Source: Sinonovacula constricta (taxonomy: Eukaryota > Mollusca > Bivalvia > Cardiida > Solecurtidae). From it: a stretch of DNA of 64,000 bases. Where the stretch lies: NCBI GenBank assembly GCA_007844125.1, contig CM017573.1, forward strand, positions 10,886,715-10,950,714. Direction: 5' to 3'. The notes under the pieces were generated by a model, which was not told the DNA's origin, made no database searches, and saw nothing but the letters and a program-made list of their open reading frames with translations. Both the position numbers and the translations under genes were made by a program. Positions 34,881 to 46,149 of this stretch are shown in pieces. Position 1 is the stretch's first letter; each line of letters opens with the position of its first letter.

Positions 34881-37800
34881 GTAAGACATTACCTAAGAGG
34901 ATGACCCCCATATTGTGTCCAAATATTTAATCGAATGTAAGCATTGTTAAGCCCCCGAAATTCAGAATAAACCAAATATTTTAATTTGACTTCTGTTTGA
35001 ATACAGATTGCCCTAGTTAAAAACTTCGATTATGTTTTAAACTAATTTGGAAAATGATGATACTTACATGAAAAACACTGCATGAAATGATTTATAAAAC
35101 TAGTTGCATAAAGTGGGTTTCTATCTTTTGAAAACAACAAGAACAGTAATTTACCTGCATTAATCACTCAGCTTAATGTCTTGCAAAGACATGATCTATC
35201 GGTTCAGCGGATAAGAATTTAAAGGACAAAAAATACAAAACCCATTATTTTGTCGTGTTTATACTATGTATTTTCAAACATAATTTCATTGACTTGAGTG
35301 GATGCATAAAGAAAATAAATATCGAGTGGCTGATTGCAGTTTAATACTTAAGTCTTTACTAATTAATACATGTTTACTTTTCCAAGTATAAATTTATGTA
35401 CAATTTACCATACAAAAATGGTCCTGTATGAAGTTTCTGTATTTAACCTTTGGTACGCATTTGCGTGTCGTCGTTTGCAATTTTATATGGTTTATTACCA
35501 TATAATATTTTAATACGATTTTATTACTTAATTAGGTTATTTTGATTTGTATTTTCTTTGTGAATGATTTTAACTTTGTTGTCTTTGTTATAACTTATGT
35601 TTAATATGTATGAAATGATTAGATGATCATTGCAAGAGTCATTGCCCCTTTTGACACTAGTTCGATATATCAATGTTATGTCTACGTTTATGTTCATTAC
35701 TGCTACCATTAGATAGACGTGAACCTTGTCAGATACCTAGCTGGTACCTAGACCAATCAAACCGGAAATCTAAATTCATTAATATAATGTACAAATATGT
35801 ATTTACTTCAAGGTACATGCGTATGATGAATACCTTAGCTCATACACTCGTAAAATTGCCTAACCGTCATTAGTTAAAATACATGCAGAATTGTAGATAC
35901 AGATTTCAAATAAGTTAATGAACGAAGCAATTTCTGATGCAGAATTAAAGTAAATAGCTGAATGTTCATGAATTAATTTAAATAAATTTGAACTTCTCGG
36001 GAATTTAGATTAGATACAAAAGACATTGCCAACCTCATTGAAATTATCAGAACAAAAATGAACACACATATGAATACGTTATTAAAAAACATTTAAATGC
36101 AACGCGATTAAAATAGTTAATTTTAATCTTCTACGCCCCGGCTGGAGTCCTAACAATAGTTTAAGATATGAATGCGAGCATGACGACTTGCTCACATTCT
36201 TACATGATGCAAATGTATGCGTATTAAATGACATAAGAGCAGGTTACCACTAACCATCGACCCTTCTTAGAATCGAGGTAAAATACCAAATTCTTGGTCT
36301 GAAAACGTAATCATTATTGTTTTAACAGACCGGACAATTTATGTCATGTTGAAATAATGTTCATGAATGACTTAGAAATAAAAAAATATGCACGTGGAAT
36401 AAAAGACTCAGAAAGATCAGTTTGCCCATATGTCATTTGACACAAACATGTCGAACTAAGCGATCTAAAATAGGACTAGATAGACACTACATATCTACCC
36501 ATGAGCTGCGTGTTATTAAAACAACTAGCTCGTGGGTATATGCCACTTGACTATCAAGCATATCAGTGGAATAACTGAGCATCAACCAAATTACGGTATG
36601 AGATTTGTTTATTTAATACAGTACAGCTGCCAATTCCAAATGTATGGGATTCATCCAGAAAATCAAAGGGTCATACTACCAAGTATATATGGTATTTATA
36701 ATATGCTTGGTATTTTAGAAAGATGTCAATGTCTATTGTTTCTGTTAGTAAAATATCAAAACTAAATCTACTTTTTATTGCAAACTTGTGGAATTAGAAA
36801 AATAGACTTGAGAAGATAAGCTGTCGGCAGTCTGATGCCATCTCAATTTTCTTAGTTGTGTGTCGTATACACCTGTATGAGATGTGTTTTCACGTCATAG
36901 TTATTCATAATATTTTCTATTATGTAAAATATACAATGAGAAAAGTCACATAGACGGATAGGTCCAATAGCCAAATAACATCCATGAATTAAAAAAAATG
37001 AACGTTGTTAAACTTTCTACACCAAACAACACATTATGTGCAGGCAAGATGCTACTTACGAATTAACTGCATTGGTTTGAATTCACAACAGAAACAAACT
37101 TTATTGGCGTTCATCACATAACCATAAATGATAAACAGGTGTGTACATTGTTCTCTGTTTTTGTCAAAAATCTTCTGACATTATGAGCTCGATTACTAAA
37201 GTAATATAGCCTACTTTACCTAACAACAACCACCATTCACTTATTTTCATATCGGCATAATCTTCTAATAAAATTTACGAGAGATTGCTATACCGTGACC
37301 CCATTCAATGCGAAATTTAAAATGCGGATCAAACACCCTCATATGGGTCCGGTGAAATCGTCCCTCTTACATAATTTCGAAGTCAACGTCGTAATGGACG
37401 TCACAATTTACACTTTGTACTTGTAAACAATGGCCGAAGTGCTCCAAACGTTTAAAAATAAACAACCTTATCTATAATCTTTAAAGTTTGTCCAGTGACA
37501 TGGTTTGAGGTCTAAGAATGATGACCCCAATAGCAGAAAGGCACATTTAACTAAGCAATTTTATGTCCCTCATACAAAACACTCAGTATATTTTTTCTGC
37601 CTGCGTCGCGGAAACACTGAATACCTACAACCCTTGACAATATAGTATGATAACTTGATTTTATTCTAATTAAAACCCAAGTTAAATTTTGTTTGACAAC
37701 ACTTGTTGTCCGTTTTTATAAAACACGTTTTATTCCACTAGTACATAAAATAATTCTGAAGATTGCGGGCTTTAAAAAATCAACACAGCCGCTCACGATT

Positions 37801-38452
37801 GACTTTGGCTTAAAATTACAAAAGGCGGTAGTGGCTAAACGTTAATCTATTTGGAGATTTAAAACTAAAGGCTATCGACATGGACATAACACGTTGAGGC
37901 AACAACACAACTTACATATTTAAATATGCATTACAATTATAAAAAAAGAATGATACGGAAATACACATACTTTATGGGAAAGCAAATGTTGCCAAAGTTA
38001 TGCTAATAAGGACATTCATATGCGATTATGAGGAAGTGTATTATCATATTAGTCCAAAAAGGTGAGTTCAAGCGCAGAAAATGAAACGGAAATGGCAAGT
38101 AATACTATTCTTTATTAGGCAAAATGCTACATTATATATGTGGCAGAGGATACCTACCACTGCACGCCTTATCGTTTTGATGCCAGCACACAGCCCATAT
38201 ACAATACAGCTAGAAGCCTCGTGAAGCATTACGCTTATCATGCCATAAATAATGGCAAACATATAATAAGGGCATGGCTGATACAAGGCAGCCTCCTTAA
38301 AGCAATGTTTTCTGGTATTGATGTTATCTTCTATAGAATTTACAAATCCTTCTTATATATTCGTTAAAAAGATTATATATTATTCCGAAATACTTATTTG
38401 TACAAAACACGTCGGATATGCACGAAAATACAAAATCCCATTATATGAAAAG
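34881..38452. other. intron, nothing else supported
   Basis: AT-rich. No further exon with matching phase and splice signals was found. Confidence 0.35.
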
Positions 38453-38547
38453 CGCGCTACGAGTGCGACCGACACATCACGCGACCAACGTTTACATCAA
38501 TCGCAAAACGAGGCCAACTGGCACTAGTCAACTTCAACGGGGAAATG
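38453..38547 (+). CDS. candidate exon E (alternative 3' path)
   Basis: Open in the phase left by exon D: RYECDRHITRPTFTSIAKRG then QLALVNFNGEM, closed by a consensus donor GTAAGT at 38548. It leaves phase 0. GC and CpG content are higher than around it. The acceptor (ATATGAAAAG) lacks a pyrimidine tract, which is the weak point; the segment might instead be a first exon of another transcript. A perfect 52-bp palindrome lies 70 bases downstream. Confidence 0.36.
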
Positions 38548-38617
38548 GTAAGTCTTAAGAATTTAAACGTTTGACAGCTCTAGAATGTATGCAGAAGAGG
38601 GAATATCTAGTAAATTA

Positions 38618-38669
38618 GGCCAAATACATAGAAATCAATATATATATATTGATTTCTATGTATTTGGCC
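38618..38669. repeat. perfect 52-bp palindrome
   Basis: Two 26-base arms with no spacer; each arm begins (outer end) GGCCAAATACATAGAAATCA and ends in an AT run at the centre. It could extrude as a cruciform or be a hairpin-type miniature element. Confidence 0.95.
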
Positions 38670-39333
38670 AACGTGTCCTGTATTTAACAACAAACACTGT
38701 ACTGACTGCTTTCTGCGTAGCAAGTTTATGTATAGCAATTTTTTAAGGCAACGCTGTTAATGCTTCATTGATATACATTTGTTCTATATGCTAGGTAACT
38801 TTACATTTGTTGTGGTATTATAAACCTCTGTTCACCTTTTGAACATATGGAGTAATGTTACTAGAAAGTGTTTGTTTATTACTTGTTGGTGTTGTCAAAC
38901 AGAAATGTGAGTCAGTGGAAATCGTGTACAATAAAACGATCATCGACAGAAAACCTAAGTCATTTGAAATTTCTCTTTACTAATGTATGTTGTATTATTA
39001 TTTGAAATTAGCCAATTAGATAATTGGCGGTAGTGTAAGCTGAGATTTTAAAACAATCCTGACTACACAATTCCATTAAATCACATTGTACATAATAACA
39101 GCATAGCATTGACTATCAATTCTTGATAAATTGCATGAGATAAACATGCTATTACAACAATGTACAGAGTGTCAAAGTAGCATGGTTGCCTCAGAACAAA
39201 TGTTATTTTGTGAACTACTTTAGCCATTTATGAAGTGTTTATTTCATATGAGTATTGAATATTTCAAAACACCACATATGCAAATGAAAATTACTATTTA
39301 ATGTTTTATAACTTCTGTTTTTCTTTTTCAAAG

Positions 39334-39433
39334 GAACCAGTGGACGCTTTAAGCGACATTGGGGGTAGCAAGGCCATCAACATGCAGATGGAGGCAGACA
39401 CTGGATCCAGTTGTTAGATGGGATGTTAACAAG
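39334..39433 (+). CDS. candidate exon F with stop codon
   Basis: Good acceptor (TTTTTCTTTTTCAAAG). In phase 0 it reads EPVDALSDIGGSKAINMQME then ADTGSSC and stops at TAG 39415-39417; a GTAAAC donor-like site follows at 39434. It would follow candidate exon E to give a protein of 192 residues in total for A-B-C-D-E-F. The frame is short, so coding status is uncertain. Confidence 0.33.
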
Positions 39434-39780
39434 GTAAACACTTTTCAATAGTTTAAGAAGCAAATGGCATGACTATTCAAACTTAAGTCGTGATGAATAC
39501 TGTCTTAAAGATTTGTTTAGCTACATGAAATGATATGTAACTATGCTAGGGAATTAAAAGTCATCAGATAGAACGTTGGAAAATAAAGACTTAATTAATC
39601 CTGTTTCAATGGATTCGTGTTACAGCAAGTGAATGATTTGTTAACACTGCAAATGATTAAAATGTCTTACGATTACATGCTGAACGTGTGAGAGATAACA
39701 CAAAAATGCACGTACAAGATGTTGATACCCTCGACTTTATCCTTAGGCAAATTTAATTATTGACCTGCATCAATTTTGAT

Positions 39781-40025
39781 AGGGGCGACCGTGACGTAGT
39801 GGTAGGGTCGCCTTGTAAGTCCTCTGACTGCTTAGCCTCTCACCGCTTGGGTTCGAGACCCATTCGGGCGACTTAACTTGGGAAGGTCTTCCAGCTGACT
39901 CGCAGTGTGCCGGTGGTTCTACCCAGCTATATGTCTGGGGTCTTCCTCTACCAGAATATCTGGACGTTGTTATTATGATCATAAGTGGTCGCTGCGATGT
40001 ATTTCAAAAACAAAACAAAAAACAA
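39781..40025 (+). repeat. tRNA-derived SINE
   Basis: The head carries an RNA polymerase III A box (TGACGTAGTGG, near 39791) and a perfect B box (GGTTCGAGACC, near 39849). The body includes CCGGTGGTTCTACCCAGCT, and the tail is A-rich (CAAAAACAAAAC). It is not a functional tRNA: the stems do not fold properly. It lies downstream of candidate exon F. Confidence 0.75.
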
Positions 40026-40159
40026 AACATCTTTTTTTTTATAAACAAATATTGAAAACCCCAGATATTCGGACCCATGCCATCTTTCTTTACTTTATGC
40101 AAAACCTAAGACTTTAATGTTAAAAAGTTGAACTCATGCCATGTTGGCTCGATGACATC

Positions 40160-40530
40160 TTGATGAAATGGCTATCACTCAAATCTATGTAATAATTTCA
40201 AAGGCAGAGCATTTACAACTATCCTCAGTAACATACCAACCAACTTACATAGGAGAAGGGAAAAGGATTACTAATGGAAATGGATGGCAAGTAACCATCA
40301 GTAGAGTTGGATGTGCTGATTGTCTCCACACAGCTCTGGACTGGAAAGTTTCCAGCAATGGTGTAATTGGGCCAGGTGATTCCCCCCACCCACCTGGGTC
40401 CACATGTCTGTTTTTAATATGCCTGCGTTTGCGACCAGTACGGAAGTCATTTAGGTCAATGAAATTTATTAAAGGAAATAACGTTTTAAATCAATTTATC
40501 ATACTTCATCCTCTTTCGTGTGGTGTTTAC
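40160..40530. other. unexplained GC-richer segment
   Basis: A frame open through 40168-40611 includes RITNGNGWQVTISRVGCADC then LHTALDWKVSSNGVIGPGDS and PHPPGSTC. The base composition is less AT-biased than the surround. It could be an unidentified repeat or an old coding fragment; no family recognised. Confidence 0.3.
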
Positions 40531-40544
40531 TATACATCATCTGG

Positions 40545-40830
40545 GATGGGATGGGATGGGATTTGCAGGCATTTTTGCCGATACTGTGCAGCGACATTTC
40601 TATCATTATAGCACAGGGGCACTTATGAGGTGCCCAAGGACTGAACCCGGCCGGTCCATTATACTGACACCGATGAGTCAGTCGTAATGCTGTCCCCTTA
40701 GCCCCGAGCGTTAGGAGGAAAGCCACTACTACCAACTTCAAAGTATTTGGTTTGACCCGGCCGGGGTTCGAACCCGCGACCTCCTGATCCGCAAGCCGAC
40801 GCTCTACCAATTGAGCTATTGCGGCCGGTC
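40545..40830 (-). repeat. tRNA-derived SINE with 12-bp target duplication
   Basis: Read on the minus strand the head is tRNA-like (AATAGCTCAATTGGTAGAGC, then a B box GGTTCGAACCC). A body of about 200 bases follows, and the tail is an ATCCC pentamer repeat. The copy is flanked by identical TACATCATCTGG at 40533-40544 and 40831-40842, the signature of LINE-mediated insertion. The anticodon stem is mispaired, so it is not a working tRNA gene. Confidence 0.85.
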
Positions 40831-40842
40831 TACATCATCTGG

Positions 40843-41600
40843 CTTATACGCTGGATCAAATTGCTTTAATGCATATATGACATATTTTTACAATGCCCAT
40901 GAAGTTTTGTGTCAGCCTGTATAGTAATGCTAAGAATCTCACCAGCTAATCTTCATTTACGTTTGGTGGTAATCCATTGTGTTATAGTTTGTTTTTTATG
41001 TTTACCAAAGAAATATCAAGAAATTCTAACAAAAATGAATTAAAATTATTTATATATGATAGTAATATCCGGCAGTTTACCTTTATTATGCTACACTATT
41101 TGCCCACTGTTTTGGCGAATTTAGGCATACTTTTTACAATAATTCATACCTTAGTCTATATAAAGGTGATTTTGAACACTACCTTAAATTGTTAGACAAT
41201 ACTCCTGGTGAAATATATCGCTCTCTGAACTGTCATTCTTCCTAAACGTATAAATAAGCATGCTGTGGTGCTCTGCTAAAAATTGATGACAGAGCAGATT
41301 GCTGTGATGACCATATAAAATGATTTCAGATGACACATGTTTGTCTTTTTAAGTTTTGAAACAATTGTGCAGTGTGTCTTATACAAAAAATAGTGTGGTG
41401 GTTGTAATTTTCCACTTTCACATACATGTGAAAAATGTCAATAAACATCTTTTAAAGATACACATGAATTCGGTCGCAATAAATTAGTTGAAGAGTCAGA
41501 CTTAACGTTTTAAACATTACATGTTAATAAAAGCTTCAACCTAAACGATCATGTTATCCGCAAACAGAACTTTCTCCAACAGAGTAATATTATTTTACAG
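40843..41600. other. AT-rich intronic or intergenic stretch
   Basis: Nothing supported apart from its role as a possible intron of the host gene. Confidence 0.35.
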
Positions 41601-41759
41601 AAATCGACAGTATAAACAAGTGTAAACAAGCGACTTTCAACGGGAAAGTTCGATAGTTTACGGAATCTGTCGAAGATTGGTCGAGAACTTACTACTTTGC
41701 TTATGAAGCCACGCCTGCCAAGTTAAAAAAAATATTACGACAAAAAGCAGCCTTCAACG
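41601..41759 (+). CDS. candidate exon E-prime with in-frame stop
   Basis: Acceptor ATATTATTTTACAG and donor GTGAGT at 41760. The exon is 159 bases and phase 1 to phase 1, the same class as exons B-D. After exon D it reads IDSINKCKQATFNGKVR, then TAG (41654-41656), then FTESVEDWSRTYYFAYEATP and AKLKKILRQKAAFN, which looks clearly coding. Either the TAG is a real terminator or disabling mutation, or the exon is used from a later AG (at 41655-41656, phase 0). Phase symmetry and composition argue that it belongs to the gene. Confidence 0.45.
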
Positions 41760-43489
41760 GTGAGTATTGCTATTCGATTTATGAACATGCTGTGGTGAAT
41801 ATGTATATTTGTTGTATGTTATTAATTAATTAGCTATTGAGCTCCATGATTTGGGGAAAATAGTTAATGCATAGCACTGAATTGACCTGTTTCCTAGACA
41901 TTAGTTGTTTCATTCAGCTTTCACTGTTTACTCACCTACGGCACCAGTGAATCGGAGGGATTATAGTTAATTTTATCGCGACTGATACATTTGTTCTTTC
42001 GACAAGTGTACATTTTATTTTTCCAGATCAATTTAATGTCATAGATGACAGTCTGAACAAAGGTTTAACATAAACGAGCGTTTGTTTTTCGTATACATGT
42101 ATATTATTAATCAAATAAAAATGTTTTTGTCGTTTAATAATCGTTCATTCTGGTATGTCATTCTATAAACCCATAAACTAAACCACGCAAACATTTTTAT
42201 TTCTTTGAAAATTTACATATAAATGAAACATAGTATTTACTTAATATTAGGGTACATTTTATACACGGACTAGCAGTGACTCATTGACCGTTTTAGACCA
42301 TCCCACTGCTGGACCGATTAATTTTGAGTAAGCTTTGAACTACATGTAAAATATGATTTACTTTAACTAGAAATGCATGTTCACTACAAGGTTATTATTA
42401 GTACAATTCATAGTCTTACAATAGGACTAGCCAGTTATTACTACACATTTTCCTTATTCTCTGTTTTTTTTACTTGAAAACTCACTTCACCACACTGAAA
42501 CATTGCTTTATAATGACTTGTATTCTATTAATAAGTGTTAATATAATCTGTGTCTATATGCTGACTTTGAATGGAAGTACTCCTAGTGCAATCAGTTTTG
42601 AAGTTGATAGTTTATCAGTCTTTACTACTTATAAACGTTAAACGTTAGTTTGTCAACAGCTAGAACTCCAGAGTCCATTTCTGGCTCAAGGCGTTTGTTT
42701 AAGTCCTGGTTGTATTGAACCGCTAAAATGGAAGGTTCTGACAGCTGACCCTATCAGGGGCCCCCTTCACCAAAATAGCATCACTATAGTAATCATAATA
42801 GTGTTGGTGTGTTATATGTAAACCAACAACAGTACAGATAAAAGGCGTTAAAATACAATAATGGGTTACAATATCCCCACCACTGTAAACGTATTGATAC
42901 GTGACTATGGTGTCCTTCATGATGTCTTCCGGTTGGGAGAATCAATATGTTGAAACAGTCTTCAAACTATTTTTTCTTATAGAAGCTTAACGATCTTATT
43001 AATGTTATTTGATCTATGTTTGAACGTGCAACTGTGTCAATTTAATGTGCTATTCATAAAAAGTACAATTATATGCTAAATTGTTGTGAAATATATGATA
43101 TACATGTGTGAATCATGGATCAGAAATATAGTTTACACCACAAAATTAATTCTTACCCATGTGAATAGTTTGATACTTTTTACGTTATGACAAATCATAT
43201 AAGGTTGGCTTGCCAGCTTAGGTCGATGATGTTTTGAACGGGAATATATCCAATAAAATCAAATTGAAAATGCATTGTTGCAGCCGTACATAGAAGAGAC
43301 TTCAGTTGAAATCAAGAGTATCTCAACTTGTGTTCAATTTTGACCTTTTAATTTGTGAACGTGTTGTATTATTTGTAGTTTTATATCTTTAAAAATGTGT
43401 TGTGTTCCCCCTCAAATAATCTATACTGAATTTTTTTAAATAAAAACTAAACCAAGTGCCATATAATCGCATATTTATTTAAATTGCAG
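41760..43489. other. presumed intron
   Basis: AT-rich. One weak exon-like stretch at 42662-42710 (after GTCAACAG, reading RTPESISGSRRLF) was not accepted. Confidence 0.3.
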
Positions 43490-43900
43490 GTATGTACACA
43501 GCCTTTAACAGAAGCGGATATCACTGAGTCACATACCACCGCCAAGGCATTTTTGCAAGGATTTGATATATTTTGATTTACTCTTTCTATATTTTTAAAA
43601 CAAATTTGTCACAATTGGTAAAATAAGCATTTTTAGTTTAACTGAGCAAACACTGAATGTGAATTATTGTGACTGCACAACACCGATACTACACACCTAT
43701 ACACAATATTTAAATTACATTTATTCTGAAACTTCATCTGCAGCAAGTTTGGGAATAAAACGTTTTTAAAAGCATTGTGATCTGTCAAAAAACAAACAAC
43801 ATCATGGCAGCCAGGAGGCAGGCCATTTCCCATATATGACTTTGTATATGTCATGTATATGTGTATGTCTTATGTAATAAAAATAAATTGAAACTGATTG
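43490..43900 (+). CDS. candidate terminal exon G with polyadenylation signals
   Basis: Acceptor TTTATTTAAATTGCAG at 43474-43489. In the phase left by exon E-prime it reads MYTAFNRSGYH and stops at TGA 43525-43527. In phase 0 it reads CTQPLTEADITESHTTAKAF and runs about 28 codons to a TGA near 43576. Two adjacent AATAAA signals at 43876-43887 fit a 3' untranslated region of about 350 bases. Path A-B-C-D-E-prime-G gives 198 codons with the TAG at codon 152. Confidence 0.42.
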
Positions 43901-43944
43901 TCCAAATGTAGCTACTGTGCATTTACATGTAGTACGATTATTCT

Positions 43945-44412
43945 AGACCGGAACTGGTAGCGCAATCTGTAGAGCGTAGGCACCATGTAATGGAGATCCC
44001 TGGTTTGATCATGGTCCGCGACATACTAAAGTCATGAGAAATGATAGCAGTATAGCTCACTTGATAACGCTCAACCAAATATATGGGTAGTTTCACAATT
44101 GGTCTGAATAATGGGACTTGGTCTGGTCTCATACAGATCTTCATGGCATGTTATATTTACAATGGTGAGTCCAGACCTTGTAGGAAAAACAGCAGAGTGT
44201 TGGCTCTAGATGCAGTAGGTCCCGGGTTACATCCCATGACATACGAAAATCGTAATGGTATAACTCTATTGCTAACGCCAAAATACATATATGGGTAACT
44301 CCACATCTGGTTGACCAGAAATCAGTATAATGTGACTGGGTTGGGTGTGATAGCATGCCAGGTGTTCACGACATGCTTTGCACAGTTAAGGTAGAGCACT
44401 ATATCTGTTTAA
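43945..44412 (+). repeat. two tandem tRNA-derived SINE-like units
   Basis: Unit 1 (about 43945-44155) has GGTAGCGCAATCTGTAGAGC and a degenerate B box (TGGTTTGATCATGG). Unit 2 (about 44165-44412) aligns to it: GCAGAGTGTTGGC, GGGTTACATCCC, then ATACATATATGGGTAAC against AAATATATGGGTAGT. Unit 2 ends with a motif shared with 23640-23700 (GCCAGGTGTTCACG, then GCACTATATCTGTTT). Confidence 0.6.
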
Positions 44413-45208
44413 GTAAACAACATCTCCAAAAATGAATTATGTTGCTTGAACAATACACCCAATACAAATTATTCTAGACTGTTTGATCATTGCTGATATT
44501 TCTTCCTCACTAGAACTTAATATCTACAGCACTCAGTTGAGCGAAAAAGGGTCATTTTGGTTAAAAATCGATGCTTTGATCAACCACAATATATAATGGA
44601 TTAACGAATAACGTCTGACCACTATATTATATTCATTAACTAGATGCCCTTCAAAATAGTATGGCGTTGTTCGTTTGTGAGGATCAAAAGTGTTGAAGTC
44701 CTTATTAGCTTCTTTAATCTGTTTAAGCTCAACAAGGAAGTACGGCTTATCTCTTAACTGTGCTTCTTGTTATATCTTTTTAATTACTTATGTGTCATTC
44801 ACAAACAATACATGTAATTTAGATACCTAAGTGTTGTTATGTTTGTCTGATGCAACACGTTGATAGTCATGGCACTGTTTAAATGGAGTCTGCATGTATT
44901 AAAATAAAGCGTACGTCTGTTATGGTAGTTTCCTAAACCAACAGCCCTGTAGGCTCAAGATTCCATCAGAACAGAAAACGTATCATGCCAAAGTCTTTGT
45001 AAATGACTAGTTGTTCTTCAGCATTATTATTAATGCCCTCTTTATATGAGTAGTGTACAAACATGATAGTGTGGTATTATGGGGGACCAGAGTGGCAACA
45101 CTGGCGCATGACGGTACAATCTCATCATATTACCTATTTTATTGAAATGACTCAGATATGTGTGTTGTTATTTTTCCATTGTTTATTTGATTTTGTTTAT
45201 TATGTCAG
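44413..45208. other. gene-free AT-rich stretch
   Basis: Nothing supported except the acceptor of the next candidate exon at its right end. Confidence 0.35.
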
Positions 45209-45332
45209 TGATTTTGAGACACCGCTCAAAACAAGGGATGTTGTTGACCGAGAAAGGCATGTTGCCAAACATAATTTTCATTCAGGAATGGTAATTTCCC
45301 CTGACAGGGATCCCAGGAGTCCACTATTATGA
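45209..45332 (+). CDS. candidate last coding exon of an unknown gene
   Basis: A long T-rich tract ending TTATTATGTCAG precedes it. In the open frame (one base completing a codon) it reads DFETPLKTRDVVDRERHVAK then HNFHSGMVISPDRDPRSPLL and stops at TGA 45330-45332. The hydrophilic charged composition contrasts with the hydrophobic AT-driven translation just upstream. No upstream exon with the matching phase 2 was found, so it may belong to a gene whose other exons I missed. Confidence 0.4.
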
Positions 45333-45441
45333 AACAGAAATGTCAATACAGAAGACATCCTGGAATGAAAATCACAAAATTTGTAAAAAAAAAAAGTGTA
45401 GACTTTCACATAGTCAATGCAATTAAGTTGAGTATACCGTT

Positions 45442-45728
45442 ATACATACATACATACATACATACATACATACATACATACATACATAACATAACATAAC
45501 ATAACATAACATAACATAACATACATACATACATACATACATACCATGCCATGCCATGCCATGCCATGCCATGCCATGCCATGCCCAGCCATGCCATGCC
45601 ATGCCATGCCATGCCATGCCATGCCATGCCATGCCATGCCATGCCATGCCATGCCATGCCATACCATACCATACCATACCATACCATACCATACCATACC
45701 ATACCATACCATACCATACCATACGCAC

Positions 45729-45791
<63 letters not shown>
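45442..45791. repeat. compound tetra/penta/dinucleotide microsatellite
   Basis: Ordered blocks: ACAT tetramers (45442-45484), AACAT pentamers (to 45520), ACAT again (to 45543), GCCAT pentamers with one CCCAG variant (to 45660), ACCAT pentamers (to 45724), then CA dinucleotides (to 45791). Each block differs from its neighbour by one base change or indel. Open frames across it on both strands are artefacts. Confidence 0.95.
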
Positions 45792-45793
<2 letters not shown>

Positions 45794-46149
45794 GGACATC
45801 ATGCCTGCAAAAAACTTGTTGCTAATTTATAGACAGTGATCCAGCGACTTGGTGCATCGTCTTCGGGCACTGGGAATACAATTTGCAAACAAAAAAACAA
45901 CAAAATACAAAACAAAAAAAACAACAGCAACAAAAACAACACTGCAAAAGAAACAATTGACAACATCTTGTGAAAAGTTAAACCTCTTCTTCAGAACATG
46001 ACAATAATAAATAAGCTAGACATGGTCTTGCTATTGTAGCATTGTGTCAAAGAGCAATTTTAAAACAGTTTGACCTAATTCTAGGACTTGTGTATGCATG
46101 ATTCATCAACACTATTATTTTATTCACATCAATTTTTCTCATACATCAC

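Noticed and set aside
40749..40828. A tRNA gene on the minus strand
   Set aside because: A and B boxes are present but the anticodon stem is mispaired, and the unit is part of a longer copy with a target duplication, so it is a SINE head.
42662..42710. Exon-like stretch RTPESISGSRRLF after GTCAACAG
   Set aside because: No acceptable donor; too short to support.
45406..45839. Frames with Cys-Val, Met-Pro-Cys-His-Ala and Tyr-Gly-Met-Val-Trp repeats on both strands
   Set aside because: Translations of the compound microsatellite; every frame is open because of the repeat period.
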